Assembly (NCBI RefSeq): GCF_021353295.2
Contig: NZ_CP120635.1
Coordinates: forward strand, 2,249,501-2,313,500
DNA length: 64,000 nt
Direction of reading: 5' to 3'
From: Pseudodesulfovibrio thermohalotolerans
GTDB taxonomy: Bacteria; Desulfobacterota; Desulfovibrionia; Desulfovibrionales; Desulfovibrionaceae
The position numbers were made by a program, and so were the translations under genes. This document shows, in pieces, positions 42,987-50,678 of this stretch. Positions within the stretch are counted from its first letter, which is position 1. The number at the start of each line of letters is the position of its first letter. Below the pieces are notes generated by a model. It searched no databases and had not been told where the DNA came from. It worked only from the letters and a program-made list of their open reading frames with translations.

Positions 42987-44414
42987 TTAAACTGATTCGG
43001 AATCGGCTGCCGACTTCAGCGATCGAACGGAAGTGCCGTCAGTCTTCATGATTCCGAAACCGGTTGCGGCCAAAGCCAGAGATACGAATGGAATTATCAC
43101 GTTAAAAAAGGCGAAGGGAACGTAATCCACTGCGCCGACGCCGAGTATGCCAAGGATATAGAAGGCGTGAACGGACCAGGGCACCAGAGGACACCCCAGG
43201 GTGCCCGCGTCTTCACAGGTGCGAGAAAGCACCTGGGGAGCGATCTTCGCGTCTTTGTAGTTCTGGCCGAAGGCCCGGCCGGGAACCACCACGGCCAGGA
43301 TTTGGCTGCCGGTACCAAGCAGAATGATGTAGGCGGCACCGAGAGTCGCGCCGACAAGCGAAAGCGCGGAGTTCGCGCCCCGCAACATCGCGTCCAGCAA
43401 GACCTCAAGCACGCGGGCTTTTTCCAGGATACCGCCAAAAGCCATGCCGCTGGTAAGCAGCAGGATCGTGACCATGACGGACATTAGACCGCCACGGGAA
43501 AGAAGCGAATTCAATTCCGGGGAAGGCGTGGTAGCCGTGTAGCCGGTCGTCAACTGCTTGGCCAAAACGGAAATGGTGGCACCGTCATACAACGCAATCG
43601 CCAATGCGCTGAGAATGCAGACGACCATGACAGGCAGGACAGGCATTCGTTTATAGGCCAGCACCACCATCAATACGGGAGGCAGGAACGCGATGGGGGA
43701 AAGCGAATAGCTCGCTTCCAGGGAAGTGAGAATCGCATTGATATTCCCCACGCCGGAGAGATCGCCGGAATGCATGGAGCCAAGCACGGTATAGCCGACG
43801 ATGGAGATCACGGCTGCCGGAACGGTGGTCCACAACATTGAGGCTATGTGCGTGAAAAGCGGAACCTCGCAGACTGTGGCGGTAATATTCGTCGAGTCGG
43901 AGACGGGCGACATCTTGTCGCCGAAGTAAGCTCCTGAAACAATGGCCCCCACGGTCCACGCGGGATTGAACCCCATTGCTCCGCCGACTCCGAGCAGGGC
44001 CACGCCGATGGTGCCCATTGTGCCGAAAGAGGTTCCCGTCGCCAGAGAGGCAACCGAACACAACACAAAGGTGGATGTGAGAAAATGCTCAGGAGCAATA
44101 AGCTTGAGCCCCCAGTAGATGATAACCGGGATAGTGCCGGAAGCCATCCAGGAGGCGATAATCATGCCGACAAGCATCAGGATGGCCACCGCAATTTGAA
44201 TACGCCCCACGGCCGCAAGCATCCCCTCCTGCAACTCCCCCCACGAATAGCCGATTTTCAGGGCCATGACGCCCGCCACGGCCACGGCCACAAGCAAAGG
44301 CAAAACAGGCGGACGCACGCCGACCACAACTGTCCCGTACAAAATAATTGCGACAGGAATCGCGAAGGTTAAGAAAGCCCACAGTAAAGATGGTTTTTTC
44401 CCGTCCGAACTCAT
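42987..44414 (-). CDS. NhaC-family Na+/H+ antiporter-type transporter
   Basis: 475 residues with about 11-12 spans. The family core SGAYFGDKMSPVSDSTNITATV is present, with ATGTSFGTMGTIGVALLGV before it and TLGCPLVPWSVHAFY near the end. NhaC relatives include Na+/H+ antiporters and Na+-coupled malate/lactate antiporters, so it may import or exchange an organic acid or sulfonate-like compound here. First gene of the cluster, with GAGGAGAGG before the ATG at 44414. Confidence 0.87.
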   Translation of the reverse strand: MSSDGKKPSLLWAFLTFAIPVAIILYGTVVVGVRPPVLPLLVAVAVAGVMALKIGYSWGELQEGMLAAVGRIQIAVAILMLVGMIIASWMASGTIPVIIYWGLKLIAPEHFLTSTFVLCSVASLATGTSFGTMGTIGVALLGVGGAMGFNPAWTVGAIVSGAYFGDKMSPVSDSTNITATVCEVPLFTHIASMLWTTVPAAVISIVGYTVLGSMHSGDLSGVGNINAILTSLEASYSLSPIAFLPPVLMVVLAYKRMPVLPVMVVCILSALAIALYDGATISVLAKQLTTGYTATTPSPELNSLLSRGGLMSVMVTILLLTSGMAFGGILEKARVLEVLLDAMLRGANSALSLVGATLGAAYIILLGTGSQILAVVVPGRAFGQNYKDAKIAPQVLSRTCEDAGTLGCPLVPWSVHAFYILGILGVGAVDYVPFAFFNVIIPFVSLALAATGFGIMKTDGTSVRSLKSAADSESV

Positions 44415-45313
44415 TTCCTCTCCTCTTTCGGCATATAATTCACTGTTTTTCCAACATCATTATTTCGAGCAAGTTGCTAAAATGCTTGTAAGATCCACGT
44501 AGCCTTGTTGCCAGGTCTTGTTGTTACGATAGGTCTGATCGCGGAGCGTGTCTGTTGCCTAGGCAACAAAGGCTGCGCAATCGAACAATTTATTGCAGAC
44601 ACACCTCTTCGGCCGAAAAGAAGCGCTGCAATGCAATAAATCAACGTTGCCAATCCACATGGTTTGACTTCGCCGCAATAAAAAGACGTTTGTTCACCGA
44701 AGGATATTCCATACGATCGAAACCGTTCCGCCGAAGGCCTGGTCCGCAGGCCCCCTCTTCCCGACGTGAACAATGGCATTGAACGCCGAAGGCCAAGGAA
44801 GAACTCCCTTGGGCCTATCGCCGCATGAGTCACCACACATCGCCGGGGATTTACGGAAACTAAAGACTTTGCTGATGCAGTATGCGCGGATGAGAAGACA
44901 TTACCTGAAGCCGTTTTGATTTGATCGATCGATTCCTTCTGAAAAACGAAAGGCTCTCCCATTTGACGGGACTAGCGAGGAACCATCAAACCGAGCCCAA
45001 AGCTCAAAGGAGAACTTCGCGCCAGTCTCAATCACAACGACAGAAAACACAAGTTCGGCTTGCCCTATCTTGCGGCTAAATTCGACAATGTTTCGAAAAA
45101 CTGCCGACAGATGAGGAATGGTGTTAATTGGGAACGGACTGTGCGGACACGAAACTCGGGAAGCCCCTTGGCGGCAAATTACTCTGCGGCCAACACGCTT
45201 AAGCCTCCCATAGCGCCATTCGCCCCAGGTCAACCCGTCGAGAGGTCTTTCCTCAACCTATCCCCCGCCGCCGGATCAGAGGGGGGGGAAAAAACGGCCC
45301 TCGCCAAGCCCCC
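44415..45313. other. About 900 nt without a supported gene
   Basis: It lies between the nhaC start and the PEP-CTERM terminator. Open frames here (for example minus strand 44477-44962 and plus strand 45060-45368) have no ribosome binding site and unnatural composition. The only clear signals are a 16-bp palindrome at 44553-44568 and A+T-rich stretches near the nhaC start. It may hold a degraded gene or regulatory DNA. Confidence 0.5.
44553..44568. promoter_or_regulatory. Perfect 16-bp palindrome, candidate operator of the nhaC cluster
   Basis: TGTTGCCTAGGCAACA reads identically on both strands. Its half-site TGTTGC is close to the TGT-type half-sites of Crp/Fnr proteins. It lies 139 nt before the nhaC ATG, in a stretch with no gene, and the cluster contains a Crp/Fnr gene. 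The link is inferred. Confidence 0.4.
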
Positions 45314-45347
45314 AAAAAAAAAGGGCTCCAACCAGTGGAGCCCTTTT
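45314..45347 (-). terminator. Intrinsic terminator of the PEP-CTERM gene
   Basis: An 8-bp GC-rich stem GGGCTCCA/TGGAGCCC with flanking A/T pairs is followed by ten T on the minus strand, 18 nt after the stop at 45365. Confidence 0.85.
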
Positions 45348-45364
45348 GATCTATTTCCGAATGC

Positions 45365-46045
45365 CTAGGAGTTGCGACGCCTGCGGGCGTAAGCCAGGAA
45401 CCCGAGCATACCGAGTCCCATCAGGAGGAACGACCCCGGTTCGGGAACGGGAGCGCCGGGATCGCCGGGAGTAACGGAACCGAAGGTGATGTCATCGAAA
45501 CCGATCTGGTTGATAACGCCGCCGAAGCTGACCGAGTAAGCGATGCCCTCAAAAGCGACGCCCGTGGCCACGAAGGGGCTGAAATCGCCCGTGGGATCTC
45601 CGCCATCCGACGGAGTGACGTCCAGATTCAGGGTGGCGAGCAGATCGCCGGTGCCATCGAGGCCGCTCCACACATTCACGCTGCCCGGGTTGTTGATGGC
45701 GGAATAGAAAAAGGAGAAGCCGGTATCGAACCCTGCCGCGAGGCTCATGATGGCCGCGTCACCGTTCAGGAAAAAGAGGATGGTATCCGGGCTGGGCTCG
45801 TTGCCGAAGTTGCCGGTGCCACCGGCATCGGAGTCAATAATGCTCAGGGCGTTGTCGCTGAAAGAAACGCCGTAGTCCGTCCCGGAGTTACCCATGGAAC
45901 TTGTTCCGCCGTTGTAGAAATCAAGAATCTGGTCATGATCGCCCAGCCCCTCGAAATCGAGAACAAGTGCCTGGGAAGGCGTCACGAGAAACAAACACAT
46001 GACGAATGAAGAAAACAGAATTGCAACCTTGTAAATCCTATTCAT
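45365..46045 (-). CDS. PEP-CTERM sorting-domain protein
   Basis: 226 residues: signal peptide (MNRIYKVAILFSSFVMCLF...SQA), a beta-rich DUF-type middle with many Gly, Asp and Ser (LDFEGLGDHD, YGVSFSDNALSI), and a C-terminal VPEPGSFLLMGLGMLGFLAYARRRR: the PEP motif, a membrane helix and a basic tail recognised by exosortase. Such proteins are exported and usually attached to exopolysaccharide. AGGAGG precedes the ATG at 46045. No exosortase or prosortase gene lies within the window. Monocistronic, with its own terminator. Confidence 0.9.
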   Translation of the reverse strand: MNRIYKVAILFSSFVMCLFLVTPSQALVLDFEGLGDHDQILDFYNGGTSSMGNSGTDYGVSFSDNALSIIDSDAGGTGNFGNEPSPDTILFFLNGDAAIMSLAAGFDTGFSFFYSAINNPGSVNVWSGLDGTGDLLATLNLDVTPSDGGDPTGDFSPFVATGVAFEGIAYSVSFGGVINQIGFDDITFGSVTPGDPGAPVPEPGSFLLMGLGMLGFLAYARRRRNS

Positions 46046-46309
46046 AGCAGCCTCCTGGCAGTAGTATTCCCCAACCACTGACAAACGAAGCAAACACCAT
46101 ACCAAAGATATTGCTCATTTATTCCAGGATATTAGACAAAAACAGCAAAGACATCCTGTCGGTTTTCTTTACGTTTCGACAGAAAACTTTACTTTCGCGA
46201 TCTGATCCGGCTGACATTCCATGTTTTATGGTAAACGGCACAGGCTCTCCCGGCGCGTTCGGACGGTCATGCGCCGCAACCGTCCAGCGGAATCAACGGC
46301 CGTCGACGG

Positions 46310-47371
46310 CTACAGTTGCACGGTGTTCAGGACGACCGACATGGCCTTGAACCAGAACTCGACCTCGTCGCCGGGCTCAAGGGCAAGGTCCCGGGCGCTC
46401 AGGGCGGAGATGAGGGCGCAGACGTCGGTGCCATCGGGGAGACGGCCCAGAACCTCGGTCAGCACAGGGGTGTCCGTGACCCGGAGAATCCGGGCTTCCA
46501 GACAGTTGCGCGCGCTGCCGGAGAGCCGCTCGGCCCGACGCAGGACATTGACCAGCGGGGCCTTGACCGTGGCGACGACGGGGCTGCCCGGCTGAATTTT
46601 CAAATTGCGCAGGGAGTCCATGGTGATGACCGCGCAAATCTTGAGATTGGAACGGGTCTCCAAAACCACCTGGGCCATAACCTGATCCGTGTCGACCTCG
46701 ACGACGTGGCCCAAAAAGGAGTTGCGGGCCGAAGTGCGTTTGCGCATGGCCTCGTAGGCGTTGCGCACGATGGACTGCACGTCGCCCGGCGAAAACTGCT
46801 GGAAGTTGGCGGTCAGATCCAGGGAGGACTGCCCCAGGACTTCCTTGACGATGGTGATGGGCACGCCGCTGCGGAGCATCTCAACGGCCCGGGTGTTGCG
46901 CAGGGACTTGGGACAGACAAGGTCCTTGGACAAGCCGCATTCCTTGCCGCGCTCATAACAAATGCGCCGGAAATAGCCGGGGTCCACCCTGAAAAGCTCC
47001 CCGCGCAACCCGCAGCCCATAGGACTCTCCCGGAACGCGGCCAGCTCGGCGAAAAAGTCCTCGGGCAGCGGGACCTCGCGAATCCGGTCCTCCTTCCCCA
47101 AACGCACAAACGGCCCCTGTGCGTCAAACGCCTCGGCGTCGTCCAACGACAGGATTTCCCCGAGACGCGCGCCGGTATGGCGGACAAGCTGAAAGACCAG
47201 CCACAGCCGGGTCCTGGCCCGGACGCTGTCCATACGCCTGGCCGAATCCTTCCATTTCCTGAAAGATTCTTCCAGAGCGTTCATTTGCGACGGTTCCAGG
47301 TAGCTCACCTGATCCGAAACGCTGAAAAATTCGCGGGGGCACACCTTGCCCGAAGCCCTGTCTTCTCGCAT
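46310..47371 (-). CDS. tunR: TunR-like tungstate/molybdate regulator (integrase-type DNA-binding plus TOBE domains)
   Basis: 353 residues. The first ~210 resemble the catalytic half of a tyrosine recombinase: RTRLWLVFQLVRHTGARLGEILSLDD is the Arg-I region, and LRNTRAVEMLRSGVPITIVKEVLGQSSLDLTANFQQFS the H-x-R/H-W region, but the second Arg context and the terminal Tyr nucleophile are altered, so recombination is unlikely. The last ~130 residues are two TOBE/Mop domains (RNSFLGHVVEVDTDQVMAQVVLETRS; RILRVTDTPVLTEVLGRLPDGTDVCALI) that bind molybdate or tungstate. This is the architecture of TunR, the tungstate-responsive regulator known from Desulfovibrio. It faces modA. Confidence 0.85.
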   Translation of the reverse strand: MREDRASGKVCPREFFSVSDQVSYLEPSQMNALEESFRKWKDSARRMDSVRARTRLWLVFQLVRHTGARLGEILSLDDAEAFDAQGPFVRLGKEDRIREVPLPEDFFAELAAFRESPMGCGLRGELFRVDPGYFRRICYERGKECGLSKDLVCPKSLRNTRAVEMLRSGVPITIVKEVLGQSSLDLTANFQQFSPGDVQSIVRNAYEAMRKRTSARNSFLGHVVEVDTDQVMAQVVLETRSNLKICAVITMDSLRNLKIQPGSPVVATVKAPLVNVLRRAERLSGSARNCLEARILRVTDTPVLTEVLGRLPDGTDVCALISALSARDLALEPGDEVEFWFKAMSVVLNTVQL

Positions 47372-47393
47372 GAAACCATCACCTGCCGAATTA

Positions 47394-47417
47394 TCACGCC
47401 TTTATCCATTCGCGTGA
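47394..47417. promoter_or_regulatory. Candidate TunR operator
   Basis: An inverted repeat TCACGC - 12 nt - GCGTGA lies in the 156-nt gap between the divergent tunR and modA genes, near the tunR side. Its layout, two hexamers flanking a spacer, resembles a tyrosine-recombinase core site. Assignment to TunR is inferred from location only. Confidence 0.4.
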
Positions 47418-47527
47418 CTTGGTTGCGACATAACAGCACAGAACATAGGGAATTTAACGACGGGGCACAACCCGTTCGCAAACAGCCCACCCGCCGCGCC
47501 GAACGCGGCGGCGCAAGGAGAACCACC

Positions 47528-48262
47528 ATGCACCGCATCCGTTTCTGTGCCGTCATGCTCACTCTGCTTCTCGCCCTGCCCACGAGCGCCTTCGCGGGCG
47601 ACAAAGTCGTCCTGGCCGCCGGGGCTGGCTACAAGAAGATGGTCAACGCGCTCAACACGGCCTACGAAAAGAAAACCGGCCGATCCATGGACCTCATTTA
47701 CGGCAACATGGGCAGAGTGACCACGCTGGCCAAGGAAAGCGGCAAGGTGGACATCGTCCTGGGCGACCGGCAGTTCCTTATCGTTCGGGCGGACCTGCCC
47801 GTGACCGAGGAGACCGAGCTGGGCCGGGGAAAGCTGGTCCTGGCGTTCGCCAAAGGGTCCGAATTTTCCAAGGAATCCGATCTGGACAACCCAAAAGCCG
47901 AACGCATTGCCCTGCCCGACACGAGCAAGGCTATCTACGGCAAGGCGGCGCGCGAATACCTGCTGACGACCGGCAGGCTCCCGGGCATCAAGCCCAGGCT
48001 GGTGGAAGTCGCCACCGTGCCACAGGTTTTTTCCTACTTAGCCACCAACGAGGTGGACATGGGCTTCATCAACCTGACCCATGCCCTCAACGTCAAAGAC
48101 AAGCTCGGCGGCTACATGATCGTCGACGAGAAGAACTACGCGCCCATCAGCATTATCGCGGCCGTGCTCAAGAACTCACCCAACAAGGTTGAGGCCGGAA
48201 AATTCCTCGAATTCATCAAGACCGCCGAAGCCCAGGCAATCGTCCGAGCGAACGGCCTCTAG
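47528..48262 (+). CDS. modA: Molybdate/tungstate ABC transporter substrate-binding protein
   Basis: 244 residues with signal peptide (MHRIRFCAVMLTLLLALPTSAFA). Mature part begins GDKVVLAAGAGYKKMVNALNTAYEKKTG and contains GKVDIVLGDRQFL and FINLTHALNVKDK, a small oxyanion-binding ModA-type fold. The ATG has AAGGAG seven nt upstream. In this family Ser/Thr and backbone amides bind the oxyanion; discrimination between W and Mo cannot be read here, but the TunR neighbour suggests tungstate. Confidence 0.88.
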   Translation: MHRIRFCAVMLTLLLALPTSAFAGDKVVLAAGAGYKKMVNALNTAYEKKTGRSMDLIYGNMGRVTTLAKESGKVDIVLGDRQFLIVRADLPVTEETELGRGKLVLAFAKGSEFSKESDLDNPKAERIALPDTSKAIYGKAAREYLLTTGRLPGIKPRLVEVATVPQVFSYLATNEVDMGFINLTHALNVKDKLGGYMIVDEKNYAPISIIAAVLKNSPNKVEAGKFLEFIKTAEAQAIVRANGL

Positions 48263-48265
48263 CAT

Positions 48266-48934
48266 ATGGACTTCGTCGGCATACTGGCCCAGCCGGAGAC
48301 AATCGATCCTCTACGGCTCACCCTCAAGGCGTTGGCCGCATCCGGTGCGCTGCACCTGGTGGGCGGTGTGCTCATCGCCTACTACCTGACCTCCGGCAAG
48401 GGCGCGTTGCGCTCGGTCGTGGACTTTCTGGTCACGCTGCCCCTGGTCTTTCCGCCCGTGGCCACCGGGTTCATCCTGCTCATGCTTCTGGGCAGGGCCG
48501 GATGGCTCGGACAGTATTCGCCGGTGGACATCGTCTTCAACTTCCCCGGCGTTGTCCTGGCCTCCTTCGTGTCCGGGCTGCCGCTCATGGTCAAGCCGGT
48601 GGAGGCGGCCCTCAGGGGCGACGTGCGCAGGCTGGGCGAGATATCCCAGGTACTGGGCAAAAGCGACTGGCAAACCTTCTGGCTGGTGCTCCTCCCCAAC
48701 ATCCGGCGCAACGTGACCGCAGGCTGGTTCCTGGCCCTTGGCCGCTCGCTCGGCGAAGTCGGGGTCACACTCATGCTCGGCGGCAACATCATCGGCAAGA
48801 CCAATACCCTGTCCCTTGAAATCTACAACGCGGTCTTCAGCGGCGAATTCGACCGGGCCATGGTCCTGGCAGTGGTCATCGGCCTGTTCTCGCTGACCAT
48901 ATTCGCCGCCTTGAAAAAACTGTCCGCCGTCTAG
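48266..48934 (+). CDS. modB: Molybdate/tungstate ABC transporter permease
   Basis: 222 residues with about five spans. The permease signature with the EAA-type loop is RLGEISQVLGKSDWQTFWLVLLPNI, and FLALGRSLGEVGVTLMLGGNI is the usual ModB continuation. It begins three nt after the modA stop. No ATPase gene follows: the next gene is a DUF364 protein, so ModC must be encoded elsewhere. Confidence 0.9.
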   Translation: MDFVGILAQPETIDPLRLTLKALAASGALHLVGGVLIAYYLTSGKGALRSVVDFLVTLPLVFPPVATGFILLMLLGRAGWLGQYSPVDIVFNFPGVVLASFVSGLPLMVKPVEAALRGDVRRLGEISQVLGKSDWQTFWLVLLPNIRRNVTAGWFLALGRSLGEVGVTLMLGGNIIGKTNTLSLEIYNAVFSGEFDRAMVLAVVIGLFSLTIFAALKKLSAV

Positions 48935-48942
48935 GAGACGCA

Positions 48943-49668
48943 ATGAAAACCATACTCGAAACAGTGCATGAACGAGCCCTCGAACTCTGGACCAAGGAGG
49001 GCATTCTCGACGAAAGCATCACCGTGACCGCCGCTCCCCTGAGCGTCAAGGAGGCCATCGGCACGCCCGAAGGCAACGACTTCCCCATCCAAAAGGGCAA
49101 GGAAAAGCTCATGGAGGCCAACTTCCGCGGAGCGCGAGGCCAGGCGTTCACCGACCACTACGGCAATTATTCCGGCACACTGGCCGAGATATCCGAGCTT
49201 CCCATGGACGACAACTTCCACCGCGCCGTGTTCGTCTCCACCACGAACGCCGTGTGCGGCTCCCTGGGACTGACCGGAAACACGGTCCACTGCCGAGACA
49301 AAGGCCCCGCCGAATGCGCCAAGGGCGTTTTCCGATACATCGACGAGCAGTACGGCAAATGCCGCGTCGCCATCATCGGATTCCAGCCAGCCCTGGCCCA
49401 GGCCGTGAGCGCGGAGACCGACGTAAGGCTCGTGGACCTGGACCCGGACAACATCGGCCAGACCAAGCGCGGCGTGCTGGTGGAAGGGGGAGAGACATCC
49501 GCCGACGCCATCGACTGGGCCGACCTCCTGCTCGTCACCGGCACCACGCTGGCCAACGGCACCATCGACATGTTCCTCACCGGCAAGCCCGTGCTGTTCT
49601 ACGGCACGACCATTGCCGGAGCGGCCGCCCTCATGGGATTCGATCGCTACTGTCCGCAGAGCAGCTAG
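48943..49668 (+). CDS. DUF364 protein (putative metal-chelation Rossmann-like domain)
   Basis: 241 residues. The N-terminal DUF4213-like part (VKEAIGTPEGNDFPI, GQAFTDHYGNYSG) leads into the DUF364 domain (VAIIGFQPALAQAV, DLDPDNIGQ, ADLLLVTGTTLANGTID, VLFYGTTIAGAAALMGFDRYCPQS). Proteins of this type are often found beside metal transporters and are proposed to bind metals or cofactors. Starting eight nt after modB, it is probably part of the same operon; a role in tungstate or molybdate handling is inferred. Confidence 0.82.
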   Translation: MKTILETVHERALELWTKEGILDESITVTAAPLSVKEAIGTPEGNDFPIQKGKEKLMEANFRGARGQAFTDHYGNYSGTLAEISELPMDDNFHRAVFVSTTNAVCGSLGLTGNTVHCRDKGPAECAKGVFRYIDEQYGKCRVAIIGFQPALAQAVSAETDVRLVDLDPDNIGQTKRGVLVEGGETSADAIDWADLLLVTGTTLANGTIDMFLTGKPVLFYGTTIAGAAALMGFDRYCPQSS

Positions 49669-49698
49669 GGGGTCTCCTCCATCACCTCCCCGGCTGCG

Positions 49699-49737
49699 GG
49701 GAAAGGGTTTCCGCCTGCCGCGCGGGGACCCTTTCCC
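49699..49737. repeat. Imperfect intergenic hairpin
   Basis: Arms GGGAAAGGGTTTCCGC and GCGGGGACCCTTTCCC pair with two mismatches around a 7-nt loop. It follows the DUF364 stop by about 30 nt and has no T tract. It resembles the GGGAAAGG-type hairpins at 16.2 and 32.6 kb in composition. Confidence 0.5.
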
Positions 49738-49929
49738 GAGGCGGACACCGTCCATTCTCCCATCTTCTCCCGCCACCCGGCAGGCCGAAAACCATCAGTC
49801 CATGCGGCCGCCTCGACAAAACCCAAAGCCTCTCGACCATCCCGGCGGCCAATGGTATCATGTGGCAGACAACGGACCGTAGCGGTTCGACGACACGCTG
49901 CTTCCAAAACCAACCCACGGACCGATGAC

Positions 49930-50502
49930 ATGATGAAACGACTGTCCGCCGCCCTTGCAGGCCTTCTCCTCATGGCCGTCCCGGCCATGGCCGATGTGGT
50001 GCGCACCGTATCCACGGAATATTATCAGGTGGACGGACTCATGCCCGCGACCATAGCCCGGAACCTCAGGCACGACTCCCCTCTTACTGAGGGAAACAAG
50101 ACCTACCAGGCCAACACGCGGACCGACATCAGGACCACCTACGAAATCAAGCCGGAAGGCGGACAATGCCGAATCACCAACGTGGTTGTGTACATCCACC
50201 TGACCTACCTCTACCCGCGGCTCAAACACAGCGTGGACTTCAAGACCCGTAAATGGTGGAAGAAATTAAACCGCAAGCTTGAGAACCACGAACTCATCCA
50301 CGGCGAAATCTCCACCAAGGCGGCGCATGAGATCAGCGACACGCTGGACAGATTTCCTTCCAGCGACTGCGCCAATGTGAAGAAAGAGGTCAGCGCCGAG
50401 ATTCGTAGGATCATGAACAGGATGCGACAGGATCATATTGAATATGACAGGCTGACCCAGCACGGCCTCAAGCAGGAAAGGAATATGGGCCGCTACCCAT
50501 AG
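49930..50502 (+). CDS. DUF922-type zinc-dependent protease-like protein
   Basis: 190 residues: signal peptide (MMKRLSAALAGLLLMAVPAMA), then a beta-rich domain and the metal-binding NHELIHGEIS (HExxH) motif near residue 120, followed by helices. This is the DUF922 (PF06037) arrangement, secreted predicted metalloproteases of unknown substrate. The start could be either of two adjacent ATGs (49930, 49933); neither has a strong ribosome binding site. Confidence 0.75.
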   Translation: MMKRLSAALAGLLLMAVPAMADVVRTVSTEYYQVDGLMPATIARNLRHDSPLTEGNKTYQANTRTDIRTTYEIKPEGGQCRITNVVVYIHLTYLYPRLKHSVDFKTRKWWKKLNRKLENHELIHGEISTKAAHEISDTLDRFPSSDCANVKKEVSAEIRRIMNRMRQDHIEYDRLTQHGLKQERNMGRYP

Positions 50503-50617
50503 CCGCTCCACTCCCCACCAAATCCAATCCCTATAAACATGTTTTTTCCCTCTGCGCCGTTTTCCCGATGGGACAACCGCAAAGAGACAGGGAGGCTGGA
50601 GGATGGGGCGCAGACAA

Positions 50618-50663
50618 TAAAAATAAAAGTCGGCGGGAACGCTCCCGCCGACTTTTATTTTTA
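50618..50663. terminator. Very strong bidirectional terminator
   Basis: A 21-bp perfect stem with a 4-nt loop; the inner part is GTCGGCGGGA/TCCCGCCGAC and the outer part is A/T-rich (AAAAATAAAA/TTTTATTTTT), so each strand ends in a T tract. It separates the DUF922 gene from the convergent glutamate-synthase operon. Confidence 0.9.
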
Positions 50664-50678
50664 GTATCGGCCGCGCCG

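Noticed and set aside
44477..44962. A 161-codon minus-strand frame in the geneless region upstream of nhaC
   Set aside because: No ribosome binding site, no recognisable motif, and composition unlike neighbouring genes. A heavily decayed gene cannot be excluded.
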